Source: Mesorhabditis belari
Lineage: Eukaryota; Nematoda; Chromadorea; Rhabditida; Rhabditidae
Reading direction: 5' to 3'
Assembly (NCBI GenBank): GCA_958450365.1
Contig: CAUEEP010000912.1
Span: 610,501-674,500 of the forward strand
Length of the DNA: 64,000 nucleotides
Under the pieces are notes generated by a model. That model ran no database searches and was not told where the DNA came from. It saw nothing but the letters and a program-made list of their open reading frames with translations. The position numbers and the translations under genes are program-made. How positions within the stretch are numbered: the stretch's first letter is position 1; every line of letters starts with the position of its first letter. This document shows positions 1-9,363 of the stretch, piece after piece.

Positions 1-2708
1 AAAACTGACCAACAACAGCCACTGTTCCGCAACAAACTGTATTGTGAGCAATGAGAGAAACATCTTGCGCTGTGTGCCCTGGCGTGTTCCAAAGTTCGAT
101 ATTCGGTGTCAAATTATAGGCGTCTTTCTGAAAGAAATTAAAAGGTTTGATTGCAGTTTCATTTCTAACTTTAGACTTTAAAGTAAAAATTTTTGGCACC
201 AGTATGTGAGCTCTGTGAGCTGTCTGTGAGCTGTCTGTGAGCTGAGCTCATCTGTCAATAGAGGAAAGGTTGATCGGTTTCTTTTCTGTTTATAATTCCT
301 TTCTCACTCACATCTTGTCGCAAAGGGGTTGTTGTAAAAGCCGATCCGGCAATCTCGAATCCACCCATTAGATTCTTGGCATTTGTGAAAAGATGCCCTT
401 GTCCGAAATGATCGGGATGACCATGTGTGGTGATCAAGTAATTGATTTGTGATGGCTGAATGCCTCGACTTTGGAGACCTGAAAAGTGGACTTGGAACAG
501 GGTTAGCAAAAAAAAGCCAAAAGCCAAAAGCCAAGTCTAGTCTAACCAAGTCTAGTCTAACCAAGTCTAGTCTCAACTCTAGTCAAGCCAAGTCTAGTCT
601 AGCCAAGTCTAGTGTAGCCAAGTCTAGTGTAGCCAAGTCTAGTCTAGCCAAGTCTAATGTAGCCAAGTCTAGTCTAACCAGGTCTAGTCAAGCAGTGGCT
701 TTCAAGCTTGTTCTAGAATTTCTTTTAGAATCTTACCATTGGATTTGCTGTTTGCCAACCCTTTTGAGTGCTCGGATTTAAAAAAAATGCAACCAAGACT
801 GTCTTGTGTTTTTTAATTCTAGTAAAACCAAAAAGTACTTGAACTTTTAACGAGTCAAATCTGCAAAAGTGATACTTTACCTTGCATCATAACATTCAAA
901 TTCTTGGTGTCTCCAGAATTTGGCGTATCAACAATGAACAATTGGCCATTGTCAGTAATAATCGAGCTAGAGCCAACAAAATCAAAACCCTAGAGAAAAA
1001 GATTCGATTAAGAGGTAGAATCGCTTACATTTGCGATCGGCATCAGACTCCCAACAATCAATTGGCTCACATTTGTGCCCCTTTGATTGTTTTGATTGTT
1101 TTGATTGTTTTGCGGGTTGTAGAACTGAAAGAAAGGAAAGAGTTGGATATTTACAAGGGAACCACATATACTTACGGATGTTAACTGTTATATATCTGAA
1201 CCTGAAATTGATTGAGAAGTGAAATTTTAAGGTAAAGAAGATGAACTTTCAAGTTCTTTTTTTTTGCCTTTTGTCTTTATCTTTTGTACAGGTTTGTCTA
1301 GGATTACGGGGCTAAAGAACTTGAGGATTTAAAGACCACCTTACATTAAAATGACATCAAAACAGCAAAAATCAATTTTAATACAATAATTTAGCATAAA
1401 AATTTACTTTTCTTTTCAAAAAGATCTCTTTTGGCGGCAAATACAGGCTTGGAGGCGTTTTGGGAACGTGTCCACGGTGGCGTGATAGAGTGTGTCCATG
1501 TAGAGTGTGTCCAGCTTGTTCCAAGCTTTCTGAAGGGTTTGCTTCAAAGAATTAACTGTTGGATGGGGTTTCGAGCTTGCTTTTGCGTCCAATACACTCC
1601 ATACAGAATAATCGAGAGGATTGAGGTCTCGGCTTGATAATGGCCACTGGTTAAAATTGATAAAATCGGCGAAAATTCTGCTTGCACTGCTAGAACGATG
1701 TGAGTTTTGTGTGCGGATGTCCTTTTGGCTTTTGGAAAACTTATAAGCTTTCATTCCAAGGCGATTTTTGACAATACGTCCCATAGAAGTTCGAGAAATT
1801 GTGGCGAGAAGGCAGACGCGTCCGGTCGTTCCCAAAATCGGTGGCGTGAAGGTAGAGTGTGTCCAGCTTGTTCCAAGCTTTCTGAAGGGCTTTCTTCAAA
1901 GAATCGACTGTTGAATGGGGTTTCGAGCTTGCTTTTGCGTCCAATACACTCCAGGATTGAGGTCTCGGCTTGATGGTGGCCACTGGTTAAAATTGATAAA
2001 ATCGGGGAAATTCTGCTTGCACCAATATTGAACGATGCGAGTTTGTATATGTCTTTTGTACTAATATACCTTTTCGCTTTTGAAAAACTTTCATTCTTTG
2101 CCATCCTGGCCTGCGAACAAGTCGCTTTCTGATCTCAAACCTTCTTGATATTAGCCTTAGTGACAATGACAATAAAATGGGTGTTTGTCGAGGCGGTCGT
2201 CAATCTGTGTGCATCTTTAGTGAGTCGAACTGGGGCAGAATTCGTAATACTATTCGCTTTACCATCACGTCCGGAACGATCAGAATTTGTTCCTAACTCT
2301 TGAAAGCATTTGATCGCGTTGTAAACAAGTTCTTTGCGTATCATCAATCGCTTAGAGATATCCATGGCCAGAACGCCACGCTTGTGAAGGTCGGTGATCG
2401 CATCTCGGTACACTGACTTCTTGTTTTTCTTGTTTCTGACTTCTTGACCATTCTAAAAAGAGACATTTTTTGTGAAAATATAGTAAATAAATAGTTAAAT
2501 AAATAAAATAAACCAAAAGAAAGACAAAAACAAGATATAAATTGTAAGCAAAAATATGCAATATCAAAGATACCCCTAGTCCCCGTGATCCTGGACAATT
2601 CTGTATTTCACTTACCCTGTTCATACTCGGATTCGACCACTGATTCGAATTAAAGGATTGAGCTTCTGCTAAACAGAATAAACCAATGAATAGGATGAAT
2701 GTTGTCAT
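1..2708 (-). CDS. Secreted metallo-beta-lactamase-fold hydrolase, MBLAC1-like (3' end outside window)
   Basis: Five exons join with matching phases: 2616-2708, 1029-1124, 881-989, 312-478 and 1-127, the last continuing off the window. Exon 1 begins with a signal peptide (MTTFILFIGLFCLAEAQ). Exon 3 gives the first beta strands ending in FIVDTP. Exon 4 carries the metal-binding motif THGHPDHFGQ, matching the HxHxDH signature of the family. Exon 5 carries WNTPGHTAQD, which supplies the next metal-ligand histidine. Order and spacing resemble MBLAC1-type proteins, though a signal peptide would make this one secreted or lumenal. The substrate cannot be read from sequence. Exon 2 contains a short N/Q repeat made by a CAATCAAAA-type microsatellite. 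Intron 1 is swollen to about 1.5 kb by a decayed transposon. The family is firm; the exact orthologue is not. Confidence 0.85.
525..690. repeat. Minisatellite of AAGTCTAGTCTAGCC-like units
   Basis: About ten degenerate copies of a 13-15 bp unit (CCAAGTCTAGTCTA and variants) lie in the intron between exons 3 and 4 of the metallo-beta-lactamase-like gene. They hold open a meaningless frame on the plus strand. Confidence 0.85.
1400..2450 (-). mobile_element. Decayed Tc1/mariner transposase copy
   Basis: Lies wholly within intron 1 of the metallo-beta-lactamase-like gene, on the same strand. Around 2260-2413 the minus strand encodes a paired-type helix-turn-helix segment (AMDISKRL, AIKCFQELGT). 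Around 1560-1640 it encodes the transposase C-terminal signature SSRDLNPLDYSVW. A second, rearranged copy of the same C-terminal segment lies at 1860-1975, so the remnant is internally duplicated. Frames are broken throughout and the catalytic core is not intact. The helix-turn-helix/DLNPLDYSVW pairing is typical of nematode Tc1/mariner elements. I could not find clean terminal repeats. Confidence 0.7.
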
Positions 2709-3654
2709 TGTTAGCCGATTCAATTTTCAGTCGTTGATTCGTATCGATTATTCGACTTTTATAAGCGTTTTTTTGCGTGAGTCAGTGCTTATTTTGGTGA
2801 TTTCTTTGGTGATTTCTTCAGTGTAAGTTGAAGCACAGACTAGCTCCTCCCCCGATGCGTCAAAGGTCAAATCCCCGGCAAATCCCGTACTTCTTGGCTT
2901 TTGTCTATTTACTAAACAAAACCCAAAAGAGATTTTTGAGAGAAAGCATTTTCTATTTGATGGCATGCACCCGGTCAATTTCAAGAGCTTTGATTTTCGG
3001 ATGAACTTCGCTCTTGTGCGAGCAAATATGCACAAAACAGCTTTCTTGAAACTATAGAAAGCACAGAAAGCACTGAAAACTGATTGTTATGACTTTGCAT
3101 TCACAGAAATGTTAGTGAATTTGGTGATGATGTTTAATATGGTGATAAAGTTGAAATTCACAGATAGTTGTATGAACTTCCGATGATAGCGTTGTCAATG
3201 AGCTAGATTAGAAGGCTTGAGTGATACACAGAAATTGTTGTGACTTTGGATTCACCGAGATGGTTGTGACTTTAGATTTCAAAAATTCATCACAGCAAAG
3301 CTACTTTTTTGGATTGGTTAGTGTGTTGATTCAGCTATACTTTCTGGACTGAAAACCTATGAATAGCTTTAAGTCGCAAAGCTTTGAGTACTTTAAAACT
3401 TCAAGCACACCAAAATGGGTTCGTTTTGAGCACAAAGTATACTCAATAAAGAAATTATTGATACCTGTAAGTTATTGATAACAACTCGTTTAGCTACCAT
3501 TTTTCTTGGTGTTCTTGATCAGAATCCACCTTGAGAAAACATTCCTCAACGGCAATTTTGTGCATATTTTATCTAGATAAATTTATTACAATAGTTTTTC
3601 ACAACGATGATAGATTAATAATGTTTTGATCACCAATTTTTGAAACCATAAAAT
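2709..3654. other. Intergenic, no supported gene
   Basis: A minus-strand frame at 2748-3035 has no splice partners or recognisable domain. The rest is AT-rich with short near-repeats (TTGTGACTTTGGATTCAC type). It presumably includes the promoter of the metallo-beta-lactamase-like gene, but I see no defined site. Confidence 0.5.
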
Positions 3655-4305
3655 ATGCGTTTTTTTCTCCTTTTCCCACAAAATGAGTGCCAATGCGGAG
3701 GGCTTTTTTTGAGCTAGAAGCCGCCTCTATTCCGTTAAGATTGCTTTTTTCTGAACTAATAAACTCGTTAAAACTTGATTCAACACAAAACAGTGTGTTG
3801 ATTCAGCTATACTTTCGAATTGAAAAGCTTTTGAGCAGATATTTCTGATATTTCTGATCTGAATTTTGGATGGTAAAACCATGCGTCGACCCCAACTCTC
3901 AGCCGCCGTTTAGGCGCCTTTCCCGCTTGTATAATTTTAAAGTCCAAACTTTCCTCTCTCAGGTTACCGTATTCTCTCTAATAGTAGTGCACTTTGATCC
4001 TCGTTTAAATTACTCGAAATCTCGAAAACCGCTTAGCAGAACCTATCGATGTGGGGTCGGAAAATGTAGCTGACGATGAGATCTTGTGGGGATTAGAGGG
4101 TCGAGCTTCTGTGAAAGCTTGGAAACCGGAAAATAGTCATCAACTCGGCTCGCCGCGGTGCACTACTATTAGAGAGAATACGGTTTATGAAAAGCTAGGT
4201 TAGCGTTATCGTTTCCGAAGTGAATTAGCGACTTCTAGCTCAAAAAAGTCCTCCGCTCTGCGCCAAGGCACTCATTTTGTGGGAAAGGGAGAAAAAACGC
4301 ATATG
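3655..4305. mobile_element. Inverted-repeat element interrupted by a MITE
   Basis: The two ends are inverted repeats of about 65-75 bp. Both contain TTTTCTCCCTTTCCCACAAAATG-like sequence followed by a CAATGCGGAGG/CCTCCGCTCTG stretch and GAGCTAGAAG. No coding capacity. A separate MITE at 3965-4184 sits inside, so this element is the older of the two. Confidence 0.7.
3965..4184. mobile_element. MITE family A (ends TACCGTATTCTCTCTAATAG)
   Basis: About 220 bp with terminal inverted repeats reading TACCGTATTYTCTCTAATAG and a conserved interior (CATCGATAGGTTCTGATAAGC-like segment). Related copies lie at 14241-14585, 18927-19147 and 19424-19556, with a fragment at 49378-49406. Confidence 0.8.
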
Positions 4306-5224
4306 CTGTGTTTTTTGGAGCATTTTGAAGGGCGAAGGAGGAGGGCGGGGCTTGTTTACAGACAGACGGACAGACAGACTGCACAATTATTAGATAATTA
4401 GATACAAATGACAATGCATTGATGCTAAAACAAGGGCGATATTTCGGGACATTTTGGGGGCATTTCCTTTTTCTAAATGCTCGTTTCAACCAATTTTTGG
4501 CCTCAAAAAGCGCATTTTAATTATTTTCTTCACAATTTCTATTGTTGTTGTTAATTGTTGATGATTTGCACAAATGGATTTATTATTTTCATTGCTAGAG
4601 CTCACGAAGAAGAGCTTTAACTGTTTGTTGTTGTTGTTTATTTGTTGTTGTTGTTAGAACTTGCGGAAACTCGTGTCTCGTGAAACAGCTTGAAACAAAA
4701 AACAAAATTATTGTTTGTTCTGTTTACAAAAGCTCACATTTGCAAAAGAATCAAGATAGTCAATCAAAACAAAAATCAAATCAAATCGTTTCTCTCTTCA
4801 CAAGTCAACTCTGTCAACTCTGTCAACTCTATCAACTCTGTCATTTCTTCTCTCCCGTTTTTCTCTTAGTTGTTTCCCCCAAAAGTGAAACGTCCTTGTT
4901 CTTCTTTCTTTTTCTCTCTTTTAAAATGAATTGCCTTAAAAAAAAATCGTTTCTCCGCTTTGAGTCTCGACTCATTCAAAAGTGACTTCAAAATTCTCTC
5001 TACTTCTACTCATTTTTCTCTCGAAAAATGATCATCTCACCGGAACTCCCTTCTCTTTTTTTGTTTTTTTTTGCTTTTCAAAATTTCTCAATTCCTTTCA
5101 ACTTTTGTGACACAAAATGTATTGATTTTTGTGAATGTTTCCAGAGAATTTTGCTTTTCGGAGGGATCTCTGGGCCGACGGATCGTCGTTTTCGTCGCTG
5201 TTTTACAGGTGATTTGAGAGAAGA
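4306..5224. other. Intergenic, low complexity
   Basis: Contains a short GACAGACGGACAGAC motif near 4365, TTGTTG and TCAACTCTG runs, and CT-rich sequence. I see no coding exon with splice support. Confidence 0.5.
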
Positions 5225-5402
5225 TTTGTTGGCTCATTAATAAAGCTCATTAGTAAAGCTTATTAGTAAAGTTTATTAGTAAAGCTGATTAGTAAAGCTT
5301 ATTAGTAAAGTTTATTAGTAAAGCTGATTAGTAAAGCTGATTAGTAAAGCTGACTAGTAAAGCTTATTAGTAAAGCCTATTAGCAAAGCTTATTAGTAAA
5401 CT
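5225..5402. repeat. Tandem repeat, unit ATTAGTAAAGCTT
   Basis: About 13 head-to-tail copies of a 12-13 bp unit (TTAGTAAAGCTTA with small variants). Confidence 0.9.
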
Positions 5403-5613
5403 AAAGGATTGTTTATTTTTTGTAAACTTTTCAATTTTATTTTCAAACTGGAACTAACTGGGACGCAATTCGAAAGTTGAAAAGGTTTTCAATGGATGCC
5501 AAGCTATTTCTGGAGCTTTAACTGAATATTTTGACATTTTTGACACAAAACTAATCTAAACGAATCTCATTTGAATCTAAAATTCAAATTAGAACATTCA
5601 AATTGGAGCTTCT

Positions 5614-6131
5614 GTGACACTAAAAACTAAAAAGAAACTAGATTTCATTCCAAGCAGAGTCACCGCCTTTTCCAACTTCAGAAATGTGTTCACAATGGGC
5701 GCTCTTCTCATTAGTTTGCTTCTGTTCGTCTACACCGCTTTTCACTTCATAATCCAGTATTTCGGTGAGGTTTTCGTTAAGAACAAAACTTTCATTCTTG
5801 GACTACTTTAAAATAGAAAGGTTGAGATCACCTCCGTTGTACAGCCACAACAAGACAAAAAGAAATCGTCAATTTTCTTAGACTCTCAATGCTGAATGTC
5901 AATTTGCATTTTAGCAACTCAAAAATTCATCCACCAATCACCCACAAAAATTCAGTTGACCTGTCGCAATCCCTCTACGCGATCTACCGTATCCATTCCG
6001 ATTTCGAGCCAGACTCCAATCATCAACCGCTCTTTCAGCTCATGCTAGAGAACATGTGGAAGCAGAAAGAATACCCAATTGACATCCCGAGTCTCTTTTT
6101 GTTTTCTGCATATATGATGTATTTATTGTGA
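5614..6131 (+). CDS. Possible small one-pass membrane protein
   Basis: A first exon ending at 5764 encodes a hydrophobic helix (MGALLISLLLFVYTAFHFII, ATG at 5695) and is followed by a consensus donor (GTGAGG). Two acceptors give open continuations in the right phase. One after 5844 leads to a basic then acidic tail ending at 6131. The other after 5914 leads to a Ser/Thr-rich tail ending near 6045. I cannot choose between them. The true 5' end is also unclear because the frame stays open upstream of the ATG without a clear acceptor. No family is recognised; the prediction rests on the membrane helix and splice signals. Confidence 0.35.
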
Positions 6132-6149
6132 GTGAGAGGAGGGGAGAGG

Positions 6150-7230
6150 AGAACGGGGGCCAAAAAGATTGACAAGGGAAAATCAAGTGGACAAGGTGGT
6201 CAAATGGCATGTGCTATATCTGATTCGATGCAGAACTTTACACTAATTCCGACCATAGTTTCAGTTTTGGCTAGGCGCTACCCTATCAAAAGTTATACGA
6301 GTTTAAAGTTTCACAAAGCATTTACAGGGTTAAATTATGATGTTAGTTTTACTCAAGGTCAAATTATGGTAAGCTAGTTTCCCAAAGGCTTTTCAAAAGC
6401 CCTGGTGGCCAAGTTGTAGTGAGTTAGCATAGGAAGCGAAGATTCTTTGGTTCGATTCCCCTTTACATCTTTTCTTTTTTGCTTTTTTTTTCTTTGACCA
6501 ACTTGGGTATTCTCCATTTCAACTTCGTCTCACAAGTGACTATTTAATTTTTACATATAATAAACATTAAAAACAGTAGTTATATAAGTTATGTTGTGCG
6601 TGAGGGAATTTGTACTTTGTGCACCAAAAAAAGCAAAAAAGAAAAGATGAAAGGGGAATCGAACCAAAGAATCTTCGCTTCCTATGCTAACTCACTACCG
6701 CTCGGCCACCAGGGCTTTTGAAAAGACTTTGGGAAATTAGTTTACCATAATTTGACCTTGAGTAAAACTAACTTATCATAATTTCACCCTGTAAATGCGT
6801 TGTGAAACTTTAAACTCGTATAACTTTCGATAGGGTAGCGCCTAGCAAAAACTGAAACCATCGTCGGAATCAATGTGAAATTCTGCGTCGAATCGGATAT
6901 AGTACATGCCATTTGACCACCTTGCCTCCTTGATCTTCCCTTGTCAATTTTTTTCGGGAATCGAACCAAAGAATCTTCGCTTCCTATGCTAACTCACTAC
7001 CACTCGGCCAACAGGGCTTTGAAACGCCTTTGGAAAACAACTTATCATAATTTGACCATGAGTTCAAAAATGCCTTGTAAAACTTTAAACTCGTATAACT
7101 TTTGATAGGGTAGCTCCTAGCAAAAAACTGAAACCACATTCGGAATCAGCGTGAAATTCTGCGTCGAATCGCGCTCATGCCATTTGGCAACCTTGCCCAC
7201 TTGACTTTCCCTTGTGAGCCAAAGATTGAA
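6150..7230. repeat. Three-copy repeat cluster with tRNA-like modules
   Basis: Copy A (about 6150-6480, +), copy B (6955-6640, -) and copy C (7230-6960, -) share about 300 bp, so A and B form an inverted pair and B and C a tandem pair. Each ends in a tRNA-like block of about 66 bp followed by a T-rich stretch. Shared landmarks are TCAAATGGCATG, GGCGCTACCCTATC and TATACGAGTTTAAAGTTT. The short open frames in A and B are the same repeat, not genes. Confidence 0.85.
6651..6716 (-). other. tRNA-like module (best of three)
   Basis: On the minus strand this copy has a good RNA polymerase III A box (TGGCCGAGCGGT, as in Leu/Ser tRNAs) and B box (GGTTCGATTCC), spaced as in a class I tRNA, then a T-run. 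The acceptor and T stems pair poorly, so it is not a functional tRNA. The other copies are at 6399-6467 (+) and about 6956-7017 (-), whose A boxes are more decayed. Confidence 0.6.
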
Positions 7231-8137
7231 TAAAGTATTCGGGTCGTTCCACAGTTTATTCATGTCTTATAAATTATACACAGCATGTACGATACAGTAC
7301 AGTTTACAATTTATTGAAAGCTTTTTCTACAATTTCACTCATCAATCTTATAAAAGTGTGTCTTAAGGGGGGAGGGGGACCATTCTCGCTTCTCCGAAAA
7401 TATTTTGAACATAACTTTCCCTTCCAATTCAAATATTTTCAAAGTTTCTTTCTAGATTTAGAAACTAGAGAAATTCTGCATCAAAATATGCAAAGAAAAT
7501 TCAAAAAGATACATTTTATGCCAAAAGATTCAAAATAACCCCAAAAGTTGGGCAATTGAACCAGCAATGTGCCCGATTTCCATTTCGAATCCTCATCAAA
7601 ATCTTTTCTTGTCTTGCAAAATCGACTCCCTGGCAGGGATTTCATCGATTTCTCTTCGCAATTTATGAGAATGTAAATAAGTAAAAGGCTAAAAAGGGCT
7701 CCCAAAAAAATTTTAGACAGCCTTATGGTATCCAAATATATCTACTCCAGCGGAAAGCCCATTTGGGACGGAAAGCGCATAGTTTAAAAGGCTGATGTTA
7801 AGTACCTTCCACTAATTCTTTGCTATTCTTTAAACCATGATTGTCGAGCTCTCTTCGGACACACCCAACCCGTTCCTGTTAGCTTTCTTTCTTTAAAAAT
7901 GACTAAAACTACCATAACCCATGTTAAGCTCTGCCCTTTTTTAAAAATGGACCTAAAAGCCAGATTCCCCATAGCCGAAAACCCCCGGGAGCAAAATTTT
8001 GCGCGCAAAAGCTGAATACTTTGCCTTTTAACCGATAGAGCAAACGCAATTACGGAGCGTCGCGTTTGCGCACAGACCGACAGACGGACGTCCCTTTCGC
8101 TTTATATATAGTAGATATAAAATAAATTGAAACACTC
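7231..8137. other. Mostly non-coding; weak minus-strand frame
   Basis: A minus-strand frame at 7481-7735 begins with a hydrophobic stretch (IFLGALFSLLLIYILIN) and then a polar, Cys-containing segment, so a small secreted protein is conceivable. I see no splice partner or family. Near 8070-8110 lies the dispersed motif CACAGACCGACAGACGGACG followed by TTTATATATAGTAG, also found near 31620 and 22945. Confidence 0.35.
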
Positions 8138-8890
8138 CTCAGCAACTACAAGTATTCAACCAGAAACAACGAAATCTCTGGGACATTAACCCTGGAAATT
8201 GTCGTATAAAGAGCCAAAGCTAGAAACTTACTCAATTGCTTCGAGTCTTGCATTGATTGTGCTAGTTTGAGGTCCATGTTATTTGAGATCCCAAAATTTC
8301 TTTATCACTTCTTTCATTGTGGATTTGTATTTACGAAATCCAGCTCTTCGAATTCTTCTCTCAGTTCGACCGTGTTTATCTCATCGATTTCTTCTGAAGA
8401 ACTGATGACAAGCGTTTTATAGAATTTAAAGTTCTTTTGGATTTTTTACTGGCTCTAATAGTTATGCGGGTTAAGTTCAAAGTCAAACATAGAGATCCTT
8501 AACTCGAGTAAAGCTTTGAGTTCCGAGAAATGCACGTTCACGTAGCCCTAAATGGATTGACGTCAAAATATCGTAAAGTGCAACTTTCTTGTCTCATTAA
8601 AGTAACCTTAAAAGTTTCTTTGGATCGCCGGACCTCCTACCAACTCAAAGAGTTTCTCATTGAGATTAAAGAGCATCAAGGTTTTAGTTTCCGATGATCA
8701 TATAATGGATATAAAGAAGAAGATGGGGATAAAAATTTCTTGATTTTGCATGCGAAATCATTGACTTCTTGCACAGTTGTGACACATGATTTGCGACTTG
8801 AGAGAAGGGATTATACGCCTTATTCGTTGATTTATTTGAGGGTGGGTTCAATAAGAATGCTTACTCATGTTTAGGTTCAGTTGAAGAAGG
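8138..8890. pseudogene. Scrambled partial copy of the 14650-16782 gene
   Basis: 8640-8880 (+) matches the end of exon 1 of the downstream gene (15340-15600). A C-to-A change turns its Cys codon into TGA. 8455-8562 (-) matches exon 2 (16364-16445) and 8138-8345 (-) matches exons 3 and 4 (16537-16782), including the intron between them. The order is thus exons 4-3-2 inverted, then exon 1 forward. With a stop and inverted order this cannot encode the protein. Confidence 0.85.
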
Positions 8891-9363
8891 TCTACTGTAG
8901 TCAAAGAATTAGAAGATTCATCATTATCTTCTGTGGGGGGACAAGTTTTTGATCATTTTGCAGCCCGATTTTAGAGAGGTTTTTGTTTATAACTTTTGAT
9001 GAAACAAATAGACTCTGAAAGTTGACGTTCTAAGCTACCTAAATCTTATTAAAACTTCCTGATCTGAGAAGATTAAGGTGCTTAAAAATGAGCTGCAAAA
9101 TGGTCAAAAATTCTCTCCTCTCCTCTCCCCCTCCATAGCCGTAAAGGTTCGTCATTTGTTGTGACATTTTTGAACAAATAGAAAAGAAGCAACTGTATGT
9201 TTTCCTGTTTACAAAAAGAAGTTATAAACAGCTCTTTTTCTGAGTCACAATTTTAATGGTCGTTTTCTTTTTCTGACACAATTTTTGCCGAGTTATGGGT
9301 TTTTGATAAAACGAACTTTTTTGATCGATTTTCTACAGCTCTAGATTTTTTGTTTCTTGAACG
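8891..9363. other. Upstream region of kinase gene
   Basis: No exon or repeat recognised. It presumably holds the kinase promoter; no defined element is visible. Confidence 0.4.

Noticed and set aside
2748..3035. 95-residue minus-strand frame as a gene
   Set aside because: No signal, domain or splice partner; near-repeat TTTCTTTGGTGATTTCTTC at its end suggests non-coding sequence.
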